Part shown: piece after piece, positions 41,149-51,600 of the stretch
Numbering within the stretch: the first letter of the stretch is position 1
How the letters are laid out: every line of letters begins with the position of its first letter
Assembly: GCA_029550525.1 (NCBI GenBank)
Contig: JAKPHF010000049.1
Location: forward strand, 1 to 64,000
Length of the DNA stretch: 64,000 nt
Reading direction: 5' to 3'
Source of the DNA: Planctomycetota bacterium
Lineage (GTDB): Bacteria; Planctomycetota; Phycisphaerae; UBA1845; PWPN01
Made by a program: the position numbers and the translations under genes
The notes under the pieces: model-generated
Database searches by the model: none
What the model was told of the DNA's origin: nothing
The model's input: the letters and a program-made list of their open reading frames with translations, nothing else

Positions 41149-43536
41149 ATGATTCGGCATTTCGTAGAGTCTTCTTGCGCCGCTCGAAGCTGGTTGTGGA
41201 TGGCATTGTCGCTTATCTTGCTGGCCTGTCCCGCCGACGTCCGGGCGGGCACGGTCATCCCGTTCAAACTCATCGCCGGCCGGCCCTGCGCTTACGGCAC
41301 GCTCCATGGTCCGAACAAGGCTATCCCCGCCAACATCGTCATCGATCTGGGCATTCGGGGGTCGCTGCTGGTCCACAAGAATACGGCCAAGCTGCTTCAG
41401 CTGGACCCGGATCATCCGGCCGAACTGCGGTTCGGCGACGTGGTGCTGAGCGGGCTCCAAGTGTTCAGCGTGGACGGGCGCGACCTGGAAGAACTCTCGA
41501 AAAACCACGCCGAGGAGTTGGGTGAGGTTCCGGCGGTGGCGGTGCTCGGCTTGCCCGCCCTCAGCCACTACATCTTGCGGATGGAGATCGGCGAGGGCCG
41601 GCTCGAACTGCTCGCTCCGGGCGAAGCCATGCCCGTCGAGCCGGTCGAAGGCAAGGCGGTCACGTTGCCGTACGAGGAAGAGAGGTACGGCGTCTGGCTC
41701 AAGGCCTTCGCCGGAGAGGACTTCCAGCTCCGCGTGCGATTCATGACCTCGCAACTGGATACGAGCATCGACGCGATTACCGCCGATCTGGCCGGTTCGG
41801 CCGGCGGGGCGATCGACGAACTCCTGCTGGGCGGGATCAACATCGCCCGCTTCGTGGCGTTCCGTCCGGAGGATTTTTCGGGGATGCCCGAGCCTCGGCC
41901 GGACCTCGTGCTGGGCACGAATCTGCTTTCCTCCTTCCGGTTGACGGTCAATCCGACGGCTCGGCAGCTCACGTTCGAGCAGATCCGCGAGCCGCAATTC
42001 CCCGCACACGAGCGTGCCTGCTTTATGGCGTGGGCGTCGGGGGAGGCATCCGCCATCGAAGCGTACTTGGACGCGCATCCCGATTCACGGCTCGGACCGG
42101 AGTCTAGCCAACGGCTGCTGAAGTTGCGCTTGGAGGAGGAACCGGTCGATCCGCAGGCCGTCGTTCGGGCCATGCGATGGCGAGCCCGGACCACGGCTGA
42201 GAACCGCCGTGCCGCTGGCATGGTCGCATTGGCGGACCAGTTGATCGCGGCCGGGCAGTGGGATCTGGCTGAGCAGGCGCTGGAGATCGGGGCGGAATCG
42301 GTTCATGCCGACCTGAACGCCGTTGCCGGATTTCAGCTCAGTGCCCGTCGCGGCTTGATCGCCATGAATCGCAACGATCTGGTGCAGGCTCGCAAGCATC
42401 TGCTGTCGGCGGCGTTCGGTGCTCCGCGCGATCCGACCATCAATCTTTGGCTCGGCCAGTTGTACGAGCGGACGGGACGGCCGTTGCGGGCTTGGTCGCG
42501 CTATCTCCAGGCCGCGCTGTCGCAGCAGGCGCCGCCGGAAGCGATGCAGGCCCTGGATCGGCTCAACCGCGATCCGGAATTTCGGGCAACGTTCACAATG
42601 GCCGATGCCGAGCAACTGCTCGAAGGCCGTATGGTCGAGTTCCATCCGGCCGAGCGTTTTCTGGAGAACGATCCGGATGCCCAATGTCCGCTGCGGCTGG
42701 TCGAGCTGTTTGCCTCGGCGGACGGCGGGATGACGGCGGCGCCCGAGTTGGCATTTCAGGGGCTTTTCGAGTATCTGGAAAGCACGCCTGTTGTCTTCAT
42801 TCAATACCACCTGAACTCGCCCATGCCGGACCCGCTGGCCACGCGCGCTTCGCTGGCCCGAAGTCGTTACTATCAAACCACGACCGCGCCGGCGGCGTTC
42901 TTCGATGGACAAGGGCCGGTGACGGCCGAGGGGAGCGACCGGGACGCAGCACGCGTTTACGCGGAGTATCTCGAAGCCGCGGGCTTGTCGGGAGCTGCCA
43001 ACAGCAAGCCGGGCGGAGCATCGACGCGAAACTCGGCGGACGCGGCGCAATCACTGCCGGCCGGCGCGGTGGGTTGGACGATCAGCGGCAGGGCAACGCT
43101 TCATGGCGACGAGCTGAAAGGGACGCTCGTCGTGGAAGGGCCCGCCGATCGCAGCAGCGTGCGAGTGCATGCCGTGCTGTGTGAAAAAATCGTGATGTTG
43201 CCGGGGTCAAACGGGCTCATGTTGCACAAGCACGTGGCGCGTGCCTTGCTATCGCCGGAACAAGGCTTCGCTTTGGCGCCGGACACGCCGGCCCGTGTTG
43301 ATTTGGCGGCATCGTTCGAGGCGATTGCCAAGGACATCGAGCAGGATCTGGCCGACGCGGAGAAGTCGTTCGACATCCGGTTCAACTTGCGGCCCACGTA
43401 CGTGGATCGGAGCGCGCTGGTGGTGGCGGCCTTCGTGCAGGACTCGAACACGCGGCGAGTGCTCGCGGCATGCGCGCTGCCGGTCGAATCGCCGGGGTCG
43501 ACGAGCGCCTCGACTGCGAAAGGGACGAAGCAGTGA
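41149..43536 (+). CDS. Exported retropepsin-like/TPR protein
   Basis: 795 residues with a signal peptide (LWMALSLILLACPADVRAG, cleavage near residue 34). Residues 35-290 look like one or two retropepsin-like aspartic protease folds: IVIDLGIRGSLLVH holds a DLG in place of DTG, and a second LDTSIDAI occurs near residue 205. The catalytic motif is therefore atypical and may be inactive. The middle (about 300-500) is helical and TPR-like; the C-terminal part is mixed, with VGWTISGRATLHG. It is the first gene of a tight six-gene operon; its TGA overlaps the GTG of the next gene (GTGA). Confidence 0.7.
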   Translation: MIRHFVESSCAARSWLWMALSLILLACPADVRAGTVIPFKLIAGRPCAYGTLHGPNKAIPANIVIDLGIRGSLLVHKNTAKLLQLDPDHPAELRFGDVVLSGLQVFSVDGRDLEELSKNHAEELGEVPAVAVLGLPALSHYILRMEIGEGRLELLAPGEAMPVEPVEGKAVTLPYEEERYGVWLKAFAGEDFQLRVRFMTSQLDTSIDAITADLAGSAGGAIDELLLGGINIARFVAFRPEDFSGMPEPRPDLVLGTNLLSSFRLTVNPTARQLTFEQIREPQFPAHERACFMAWASGEASAIEAYLDAHPDSRLGPESSQRLLKLRLEEEPVDPQAVVRAMRWRARTTAENRRAAGMVALADQLIAAGQWDLAEQALEIGAESVHADLNAVAGFQLSARRGLIAMNRNDLVQARKHLLSAAFGAPRDPTINLWLGQLYERTGRPLRAWSRYLQAALSQQAPPEAMQALDRLNRDPEFRATFTMADAEQLLEGRMVEFHPAERFLENDPDAQCPLRLVELFASADGGMTAAPELAFQGLFEYLESTPVVFIQYHLNSPMPDPLATRASLARSRYYQTTTAPAAFFDGQGPVTAEGSDRDAARVYAEYLEAAGLSGAANSKPGGASTRNSADAAQSLPAGAVGWTISGRATLHGDELKGTLVVEGPADRSSVRVHAVLCEKIVMLPGSNGLMLHKHVARALLSPEQGFALAPDTPARVDLAASFEAIAKDIEQDLADAEKSFDIRFNLRPTYVDRSALVVAAFVQDSNTRRVLAACALPVESPGSTSASTAKGTKQ

Positions 43537-45014
43537 GCCTCACGGAACCACAACAGGAGATCGCCCAACTGCTCGCCGCGGCGCGTCGGCGCGTGCACCG
43601 GGCCCGCGTGGCGGGGGAGCTGCCGCGGGCCACGCTGCGAGCGTTGATGACGATCTGCAGCATGGCCGCCGGGTTCTGCATGCTGCGGGCCGGGGCGTGG
43701 CTCACGGATACCGTTCCGATCGTGGGATGGACGTCGTTCGTAATCCTGACGATCATCGCGGCCGGGATCGCGGCCGGCGCGACGTTCGCTTCAGCCATGC
43801 GGCGAGTGCCCAGCGATCGGGAGGTGGCCGAGCGGCTGGATCTCGCGACGGCCGACCATAACCGTATTGCCAACGCTTTGGCTTTGGCCGCTCAACGTGA
43901 CGAGAACGCTCTTGCACGAGCGGCAGTCGAAGACGGTTTGAAGTATGCCCGGCAACTGGCGAGCCGCGATCCGTATCTCGATCAGCCGCCGCATCTCGGG
44001 CGTCAGTTGTGGCGAGCTGCTGGTACCGCGGTGGTGGTGCTCGTGCTGGCCGGCTTGTTCGGCGAGCGCGGGCATGTCGATGGAGCGGGTGGAATCGAGA
44101 TGCTCCCCCAAGCCATGGCCCGGCCAGATCGCCGTCCGACCGAGAAGACCGATGATCTGCCGAGCCTGCAGCGCCGTCCCTCGACGCCGGAAACCTCCAG
44201 CCAACAAACGGCAGCGCGGCAGACCATGACCACGCAGCCCGAGGGCCTGCTCCCGGCCGAGCAGGAGCAGGCTTCGGCGGGTAAGGGCGGCGGCGGTTCG
44301 GCCAACCAGTCCAACGCGTCGAGCCAGTCCAGCAAGGGCAGCGGCGAATCGACCGGCAGTTCCGCCCAGCGGAAGCCGGAGTCCGCACCGCGTCCTGCCG
44401 CAGGTAAAGGCAAACGTCCCGAGGCCAAGTCGCCCGCGGCCGGCAAGCCGGAGAAGGGCGAGGAGGACTCGTCCATCAGCCAGGGCAGTTCCGGAGGCAG
44501 TGCTGCCAGTCCGGTGCAGAATCAATGGTCGCAGCAGACGCGGAGCTCCGACACCGATCAGGACAACGAGGATCAGGACGACGTCACCGAAACCGATAGC
44601 GAGCACAACACGCAGCGGGGTGGCGTCCAACCTTCCATGAAAGACCGGCAGGCGGCGCCGTCGCGCGAACTGGGCATCAGCGGTGACGACCAGGGGCTTC
44701 CCGGTACCGGCCGTGGCGGTCCGACGCCGCCCAAGAAGTCGCGCGGCACGGCGTCGCTCGTGCTGGGCGTGCCCATTCCCGACTTCATCAAGGCCCGGCT
44801 TGGCCCCGGCAGCACGAAGGTCGTCCACGAACGGGTGGATCCCGCGCCGGTCGCGGGCGAGCCGGCCCGAGCGAATCCGGCCGTCCCTCGCGGCGGCCCG
44901 GAAGCCGTTTCTGCGGATCACCGCATCTCCGCCGACGAAGCCGATGTCGTGCGCCAGTACCTGATGCGACTGCACTCGTCGGACATCGAGAAGAAACAGG
45001 AACCAACGCCATGA
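43533..45014 (+). CDS. Membrane protein with long disordered region
   Basis: 493 residues from the GTG at 43533, chosen because GTGA couples it to the preceding stop; an in-frame ATG upstream lies within the other gene. Three hydrophobic segments are seen near residues 39-58, 63-86 and 170-187. Residues 215-400 are rich in Ser, Gln, Glu and Lys and look disordered. The C-terminal region has GTASLVLGVPIPDFIKARLGPGS in outline (VLGVPIPDF block) and then EADVVRQYLMRLHSSD. It resembles DUF4175-type proteins that accompany MoxR/VWA operons, but I am not sure. It overlaps moxR by ATGA. Confidence 0.65.
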   Translation: MSLTEPQQEIAQLLAAARRRVHRARVAGELPRATLRALMTICSMAAGFCMLRAGAWLTDTVPIVGWTSFVILTIIAAGIAAGATFASAMRRVPSDREVAERLDLATADHNRIANALALAAQRDENALARAAVEDGLKYARQLASRDPYLDQPPHLGRQLWRAAGTAVVVLVLAGLFGERGHVDGAGGIEMLPQAMARPDRRPTEKTDDLPSLQRRPSTPETSSQQTAARQTMTTQPEGLLPAEQEQASAGKGGGGSANQSNASSQSSKGSGESTGSSAQRKPESAPRPAAGKGKRPEAKSPAAGKPEKGEEDSSISQGSSGGSAASPVQNQWSQQTRSSDTDQDNEDQDDVTETDSEHNTQRGGVQPSMKDRQAAPSRELGISGDDQGLPGTGRGGPTPPKKSRGTASLVLGVPIPDFIKARLGPGSTKVVHERVDPAPVAGEPARANPAVPRGGPEAVSADHRISADEADVVRQYLMRLHSSDIEKKQEPTP

Positions 45015-46033
45015 ACAAGACCGTAGCCGACCCGCATACCAGCTCCGCCGACGCCCACGAACAAGCGGCACAGTTCCGCAGCGTGTTCGACCGGCTCAAG
45101 CGAGAAGTGCAGAAGATGTTCGTCGGGCACGACGACCTGGTGGAGACCACGCTGTCCGTGCTCCTGGCCGACGGCCACGTGTTGCTGGAAGGCGTGCCGG
45201 GGCTGGGCAAGACGCTCTTGGCCCGCACGCTGGCGTCGGCGTTGCGGCTGGAGTTCTCGCGGATCCAGTTCACGCCCGATCTGATGCCCGCCGACATCAT
45301 CGGCACCATGGTGCTGTACGAGAAGGAGGGCGGGGGGCACGAGCTGCGCTTCGCCCAGGGGCCACTGGTCGCCAACTTCGTGCTGGCCGACGAAATCAAC
45401 CGAGCCACGCCCAAGACGCAATCCGCCCTGCTGGAGGCCATGCAGGAGCGACAAATATCGGTCTCACGCAATACCATTCGTCTGCCCGAGCCGTTCATCG
45501 TGGTGGCCACGCAGAATCCGATCGAGCAGGAAGGCACGTATCCGCTGCCCGAGGCACAGTTGGACCGCTTCCTGGTCAAGCTATTGGTCGGCTATCCGGA
45601 GGAGCGGGACTATCACCACATTCTGGAGCGCACGACGGAGACGGAGCGGCCGACCATCGAGCCGGTGAGCAGTGCGGAAGAGATTATGGCCATGCGGCGG
45701 ATCGTTCGCTCGGTGCCGGTGAGCGAGCAGGTGCGCTCGTACGCCATTCGACTGGTGATGGCAACGCAGCCGGGGTCGCCGCATGCGGTGGCGGCGGTCA
45801 ACCGAGCGGTGGCTCTGGGCGCCAGCCCGCGCGGGGCGCAGGCGCTGCTCCTGCTGGGCAAAGTGCGAGCCTTGCTGGGCGGGCGGTTTGCGGTGTCCTG
45901 CCAGGACATTCGCGACGTGGCGTTGCCCGTGCTGCGGCATCGCATCCTGCTGAGCTTCGAGGGTCATAGCGAGGGCGTGAAGCCGGACGATCTGATCCGG
46001 GCGGCGGTGAATTCGGTGAGCGAATTGTCGTAA
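45011..46033 (+). CDS. MoxR-family AAA+ ATPase
   Basis: 340 residues. Walker A is GVPGLGKT and Walker B ADEINR, with the MoxR hallmarks [35 protein letters not shown] and a C-terminal lid region ending [12 protein letters not shown]. MoxR ATPases act as chaperones that load cofactors or remodel partner proteins, usually together with VWA-domain proteins encoded beside them. The start is set by the ATGA overlap with the previous gene. It is followed 48 bp later by the DUF58 gene. Confidence 0.93.
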   Translation: MNKTVADPHTSSADAHEQAAQFRSVFDRLKREVQKMFVGHDDLVETTLSVLLADGHVLLEGVPGLGKTLLARTLASALRLEFSRIQFTPDLMPADIIGTMVLYEKEGGGHELRFAQGPLVANFVLADEINRATPKTQSALLEAMQERQISVSRNTIRLPEPFIVVATQNPIEQEGTYPLPEAQLDRFLVKLLVGYPEERDYHHILERTTETERPTIEPVSSAEEIMAMRRIVRSVPVSEQVRSYAIRLVMATQPGSPHAVAAVNRAVALGASPRGAQALLLLGKVRALLGGRFAVSCQDIRDVALPVLRHRILLSFEGHSEGVKPDDLIRAAVNSVSELS

Positions 46034-46081
46034 CCGGCATGACGCGGTGACGCGGCGAGTGAGGAAGTAGAGAAGAGACGC

Positions 46082-46960
46082 ATGTCTCAGTTGTTCACGG
46101 AAGAGTTCGCCCGGGCGGTGCATCGGCTTCGGTTGATTGCTCGCCAGGTTCCCGCCGGCGGTCGGCACGCCGATCATCGGTCGCGCGCGCTCGGCACGGG
46201 CATGGAGTTCCGCGACTTCCGCTCGTACGTGCCGGGCGATGACCTGCGCCGGGTAGACTGGAACCTGTACCGCCGCAGCGGCCGCGTCTTCCTGCGGCTG
46301 TTCCAGGAGACCGAGGACCTGCCGGTCTACGTGCTCCTCGACGTGAGCGATTCCATGTTCTTCGAGACGCCGCCGCGGGCCGACGCGGCGCGGCAGATGG
46401 CGGCGTGTCTGGCCGCTGTGGCCACGAATCAGCACGATCGACTGACGGTGTTCCCGTTCGGGGCTGACCTGGGCCAACCCTTGCCGCCCGCTCGAGGCCA
46501 GGAAGGCTTTCGCCGGTTGCTCGGCCGGTTAGAAAAACTCGGTCCCGCCGGGCCGACTCGTCTGGGGCAAGCGCTGCGTCGGTTCGGTGCGATGCGGTTG
46601 CGGGGCGGCCTGGCCGTGGTGATCTCCGACTTTTTCGATCCCGGGGGCATCGAGCCGGTGCTGGAAGGGCTGCGGTCGTTGCAGCATCGACTGGTGGCCG
46701 TGCAGGTCGTGCGTGCGTCCGACCCGATGCCGCAGTTGCAGGGCGAGTGTCGATTGCTGGATTGCGAGTCGGGCCAAAGCGTCGATGTGACGGTCACACC
46801 GGCGGCGGTCGAGAAGTACCGGCGGGCGTACCAGGCATTCAACGATCGACTGCTGGCGTTCCTCGCCCAGCGCCGGGCCGCCCACATGCAGTTGGACGCG
46901 GATCGCCCGGTGCTCGAGCAATTGAACAAGCTGTTCATCGACGGGTGGCTTGTGGTCTGA
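46082..46960 (+). CDS. DUF58-domain protein
   Basis: 292 residues. The DUF58 signature is obvious: GMEFRDFRSYVPGDDLRRVDWNLYRRSGRVFLRLFQETED (represented by the core block VPGDDLRRVDW). A VWA-like fold follows, with VLLDVSDSMFF as the metal-site motif. In Bat-type operons DUF58 proteins sit between MoxR and VWA proteins and are thought to be their partners. No membrane segment is evident. The next gene starts 10 bp downstream. Confidence 0.9.
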   Translation: MSQLFTEEFARAVHRLRLIARQVPAGGRHADHRSRALGTGMEFRDFRSYVPGDDLRRVDWNLYRRSGRVFLRLFQETEDLPVYVLLDVSDSMFFETPPRADAARQMAACLAAVATNQHDRLTVFPFGADLGQPLPPARGQEGFRRLLGRLEKLGPAGPTRLGQALRRFGAMRLRGGLAVVISDFFDPGGIEPVLEGLRSLQHRLVAVQVVRASDPMPQLQGECRLLDCESGQSVDVTVTPAAVEKYRRAYQAFNDRLLAFLAQRRAAHMQLDADRPVLEQLNKLFIDGWLVV

Positions 46961-46970
46961 ACGGGACGGT

Positions 46971-48614
46971 ATGACGTTTACGGGTATTCCATTCTGGGGT
47001 GTGGCGAGTCTGATCGGGGCGGTGGCCGCGCTGCTCGGCGTGTTGCACCTGTTGCGCGTGCGGCCGCGGCCCGTGCGCGTGGTGACCACGCTGTTCTGGG
47101 CACAGGCCATCGAACGCACACACGCCCGCAGCCTGCTGGACCGGTTCCGCCATCCGCTCACGTTTGCACTGCTCCTGGCGGTTTGCGGCCTGGTTATCGC
47201 AAGCCTGGGCAAGCCGGAGCTCACCGCATCCGGGCGTGGCATTTGCGAGGTCATCGTGCTCGATGCCGGGGTCAACATGACGGCCGGTGGCGATGGCAAC
47301 ACCGATTACGACCGGGCGCGTGTCGCCGCGGTCGCGGCCGTCGAGTCGCTGTCCGGTGCCGATCGAGCGGCTGTCGTCGTTCTCGATCCGCTGCCGCGAC
47401 TCGTACACGGGTTCGACCAATCGCCCGCATTGCTGGCCCGGGAGCTGGAGACGGTGCAGCCGGCGCGCGTGCCGGCCAGCCTCGATCTCGGGTGTGCGGC
47501 CGCCCGCTCGTTGCTCAATGGAGTGGAGAACGGACGCGTCACGTTGATCAGCAACCTGCCGCGGCAGTCAGACGACGGTGTCGACCGGTTCATCCGTGTA
47601 GGCGAGTCTCGTGCCAACGCGGCGATCGTCTCGGTTCTGTTTCTGCCCGAGCCGGAAGACCCGTTGCAGGGACGGCTCGTCACGCGGGTCGCCTATCACG
47701 GTCCGGCTCCGCGCCGGGTCGATTTGCGAGTGACCCGAGCCGGCGGGGCGGTGCTACTGAACGAATCGGCGGACATGACGCCTGGGAGCACGCGCGATTT
47801 TGCGACCGGCCTGCTGGCTTGCGACGGCGATGAAGTGGTCATAGCCCTTAGCGGCGATGGCGACGCCCGTGGCGACAATAATCTGTCGCTTCGCCTGCCG
47901 AGCCGGAATCGCATCCGCGTCGCACTGTCGGGCGATGTGCCCGCCGCCTTGCGAACGGGCCTGGAGAGCGATCCGGCGGTGGCGGTCGTTGATCCCGCCG
48001 ATCCGCACGACATCGACGTACGCACGGGCCCGTCGGATGCGACGATCGAACGGCCAACGCTGTTCGTCGATGCGTCGTCGGCTGCCGCAGTCGCTGATGC
48101 CCCACTGTTCTACGCCGCCAATCACCCGCTAACGCGAAACCTGAGCTTCGAAGGCGGACAGCCCGCCGATGCCGGCGCGCGGGAAGGGGCCCTGATGGAA
48201 CTGGGGGAGGTGACGCTGGCAACGTACGTTCCCGGTGCGCCTGCCCGGGCGGTCTTCAGCACGCGACTCTGGTCGAACGAACCCGGTTTGTATCGTCAAC
48301 CCGCCTTCGCGGTACTGCTGACGCGTGTGGTTCGGCAGTTGGCGGGGTGGGACGCGCAGCCGATCGCGCTGTCGCCGCGCCGGGTATTGGAAGACCCCCT
48401 CTGGGCGGATCGGGCGATGGTCGCCGGTCCGCGCAACGTCATGCCTGCGGAGCGATCCACGGCCGACCTGGCCGCGCCGGCTGAGCAGGCGGATGCACCA
48501 TCCACGCTTCGTGGTTCGTGGGGGCGCATGAGAGGATTCGAGCTTGCGATCCTGCTGGCCGTCGCACTATTTCTGGGTGAGGCTTATCTGCAAACGCGGG
48601 GGAGGATCGCGTAG
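46971..48614 (+). CDS. BatA-like membrane protein with degenerate VWA domain
   Basis: 547 residues from MTFTGIPFWGVASLIG. Two N-terminal membrane helices (about 5-28 and 60-80) flank LLRVRPRPVRVVTTLFW, the BatA aerotolerance N-terminal domain. A VWA-like region follows from about residue 90, but the metal site reads DAGVN instead of DxSxS, so metal binding may be lost. A membrane helix near the C-terminus (FELAILLAVALFLGEAYL) completes the topology. It sits between DUF58 and the giant VWA-TPR gene, 3 bp before the latter. Confidence 0.8.
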   Translation: MTFTGIPFWGVASLIGAVAALLGVLHLLRVRPRPVRVVTTLFWAQAIERTHARSLLDRFRHPLTFALLLAVCGLVIASLGKPELTASGRGICEVIVLDAGVNMTAGGDGNTDYDRARVAAVAAVESLSGADRAAVVVLDPLPRLVHGFDQSPALLARELETVQPARVPASLDLGCAAARSLLNGVENGRVTLISNLPRQSDDGVDRFIRVGESRANAAIVSVLFLPEPEDPLQGRLVTRVAYHGPAPRRVDLRVTRAGGAVLLNESADMTPGSTRDFATGLLACDGDEVVIALSGDGDARGDNNLSLRLPSRNRIRVALSGDVPAALRTGLESDPAVAVVDPADPHDIDVRTGPSDATIERPTLFVDASSAAAVADAPLFYAANHPLTRNLSFEGGQPADAGAREGALMELGEVTLATYVPGAPARAVFSTRLWSNEPGLYRQPAFAVLLTRVVRQLAGWDAQPIALSPRRVLEDPLWADRAMVAGPRNVMPAERSTADLAAPAEQADAPSTLRGSWGRMRGFELAILLAVALFLGEAYLQTRGRIA

Positions 48615-48617
48615 GTC

Positions 48618-51600
48618 ATGACGTTCGTGCATCCAGCCTGGCTGTGGCTGTTGCTGGCAGGCATTCCCCTGGTGGCCCTGCACGTGCGCGGGTTCACGCC
48701 GTTTGGTCCCGCACGCAAGTGGGCGTTGGCGGGCCTCCGCGTGCTGGGGCTCGTGCTATTGGTGTTGGCGTTGGCCCAGCCGGTGATCTATCGGCCGGAC
48801 TCGTCCACAACGACGGTGCTGGTGGCGGATTGCTCGGCCAGTGTCAGCGACGCGGACTTGGTCGCGGTGGACGAGCAGATCGGGCGGATCACCGCCGCCC
48901 GCCGGCCTTCGGAACGCATTCGGCTGGTCACGTTCGATACGACGGCTCGTGAAGTGTCGTCAAAGCCAGAATCGCTCATCACATGGCGTCACCAGCGATC
49001 GGCCGGCACACAGCCCGCAGCCCAGGCGGGCTCGGCGCTGGCTGATGCGTTGGACCTGGCGGCGCTGCTGATTCCACATGAGGGGCGCGGTCGTGTCCTC
49101 CTGTTCAGCGACGGGCGGGAGACGCGCGGCGATGCCCGTGCCGCCGCCTGGAGACTGGGGCAGCGCGGCATTGTGCTGGAAGCTGTGACCGTGGGGCAGC
49201 CGTGCACGCGCGAGGTCCTGCTGGAACGCGTGGAACTGCCGGCCACGGCAGGCATCGGTTCGAGTGTAGAAGTAAAGGCAACGGTCCAGGTGGCCGAGGC
49301 CGGTTCGGTCGTGCTGGAGGTCAAGGATACCGCCACGGGCGAAATTCAACGTCGTGAGCAGGCACTCGAACCGGGCCGCCACAGCATTGCCGTGCCGATT
49401 GCGCTCCAGCGGCGAGGCCTGTGTGAGTACGCCGTTCGCGTGAGCGGCGGCCAAGACACGTTGGCCGACAATAACGAGCTGGCCGCCGCGATCGAGGTGT
49501 TGCCGCCGCTTCGCGTGCGCGTCGTCGAAGACAATCCCGCCGGTGCTGCTGCGGCTGCGCTGAGGGAGATGGTGGGGCCGGCAGCGGAGATCTCGACGCT
49601 GGATGTGACCGCGCCGGGGTTGGCCGAGACGCTGGCGGATACGGACGTGCTGGTCCTGGCCGATTGCATGCCCGAGACGGTGCCTGCGCCTGCCCAGGAG
49701 GCGATTCGCGATGCGGTCACGCGGGGGATGGGCTTGCTGATGACCGGCGGACGGCGGGCGTTCGGCCCGGCCCGGCTCAGCGAATCGCCACTGGCTGAGG
49801 TCGTGCCCGTGCGGTTGCCGCAAGGTCTGGAGCGGCGCGATCCCAGTGCGACGTTGGTCATCATTATCGACACGTCCGGCAGCATGACGGGTGCGCGAGT
49901 CAGTCTGGCCAAAGAGATCGCCCGGCTGGCCTTGGCCCGGCTCAAGCCGCACGACAAAGCGGGCATCGTTGAGTTCTATGGCTCCAAGCGTTGGGCGGCG
50001 CCGATCCAGTCGGCGGCGAATGCCATCGACTTGCAACGGGCGCTCAATCGGCTCAGTGCCGGCGGCGGGACGGTGATTCTGCCGGCACTCGAAGAAGCCT
50101 ATTACGCGCTGCGGGACGTGAACACGCGGACCAAGCATGTGCTGGTGCTGACCGACGGCGGTGTGGAGACCGGGGCTTTCGAGCCGCTCATCCGCAAGAT
50201 GACCGACCACAACATCACGCTCTCGACGGTTCTGGTCGGCCCCGGCACGCACTCGGCGTTCCTGGCCAGTCTGGCGCACTGGGGCCGCGGGCGTTTCTAC
50301 ACGGCTCCCGACCGGTTCAACCTGCCCGAGATAATCGTCAAGCAGCCTGAGAACTCGTTATCGCTACCGTACCTCGAGCAGTCGGTGAGCGTCGTAGCGG
50401 GGCGGCGCGATCGTTGGTTGGACGGCATTGACGTGACCGCTTGGCCATCCTTGAGCGGTTATGTGGAGACCGTCGCGCGGCCCACGGCCGACGTGTTGCT
50501 CGCGACCGATTCGGGGCAGCCGCTGCTGGCCAAATGGCAATACGGTCTGGGCGTGGTGGCGGCCTGGACGTCGCAACTCGGCGGCGAGTGGGCGAGCGGT
50601 TTGAGCCAATCGCCATCGGCGGGCCGGCTGTTCTCGAACGTGCTGCGCGGCTTGGCCGGCAGACGACCCGAGCAGGCGTTGCGTATCGATCCGGTGTGCC
50701 GCGCCGGCGCCCTCGAACTGGAGATCAACAACTTGCTGCCGCAGCGGGGTATCTTGTCCGTCTCGCAGGCGGGTGAGACGCCCGCCCCCCAAGAGGTTGC
50801 GTCCTGCCCGCTGGAGATCGTCGTGCGGCGGCGGACCGGATCACCGGACAATGACACATATGTGGTACGAAAATGGACCGTCGATCCCTACGCGCCACAC
50901 CGATGGAATCTGCGGATTGCCGATCTGGATACGGGGGTATACGAAATCGAAGCTCGGGCGGAAGGGACCGGGTTGACCGGCACGGCTGCGGTGGTGATCA
51001 ACGCTCCGCCCGAGGTCGCGGCGCTGGGCCCGGATAAAGACCTCATGGAAGATCTCGTCAATCTGGCGGGGCAATTGGCGGCCGGCCGTGCTGGCGAGTT
51101 GCCGCGTAAAGCCCAGGAAATCTGGCCCGTCTTCGCCGCGCTGTTCGTTCCCGTTCTGCTCTTGCATGTGCTGATCCGCCGCTGGCCGTCGCGGATGCCG
51201 GCGGCCGTTGCCGTCACGGCTGCGGTGTTGATGGTCACGACGCTCGGCTCGCCAGAAGCTGCGGCGCAGCTGAATGCGGCCAGCACGGCCACCGCTCCCT
51301 CGGCCGCGGATTTGGGTAGAGCGTTGGCCGAGGTTCGCCAAACGTTGTCGGCCGGCGATTCCGCCCGCATAGAGGCGGCGTTTGCCGATGCCCGCGATAC
51401 ATGTCTTGCCACCGTGGGCAGTCTGGAGCCGCTGGTCGAGTGCCTCGAGCCGTTGGCGGCCCTATCGCGCGACGCAGCTTGGCTTCTGGCCCAGGCCGCA
51501 CGAGACGACGGCGATCTGATCACCGCCCGCGATCTGCTGGCCGCCCTGACCGAACGCGAGCCGGGCCGGTTCGAGTGGTGGGCCGAAAGGGCGCGGGTGG

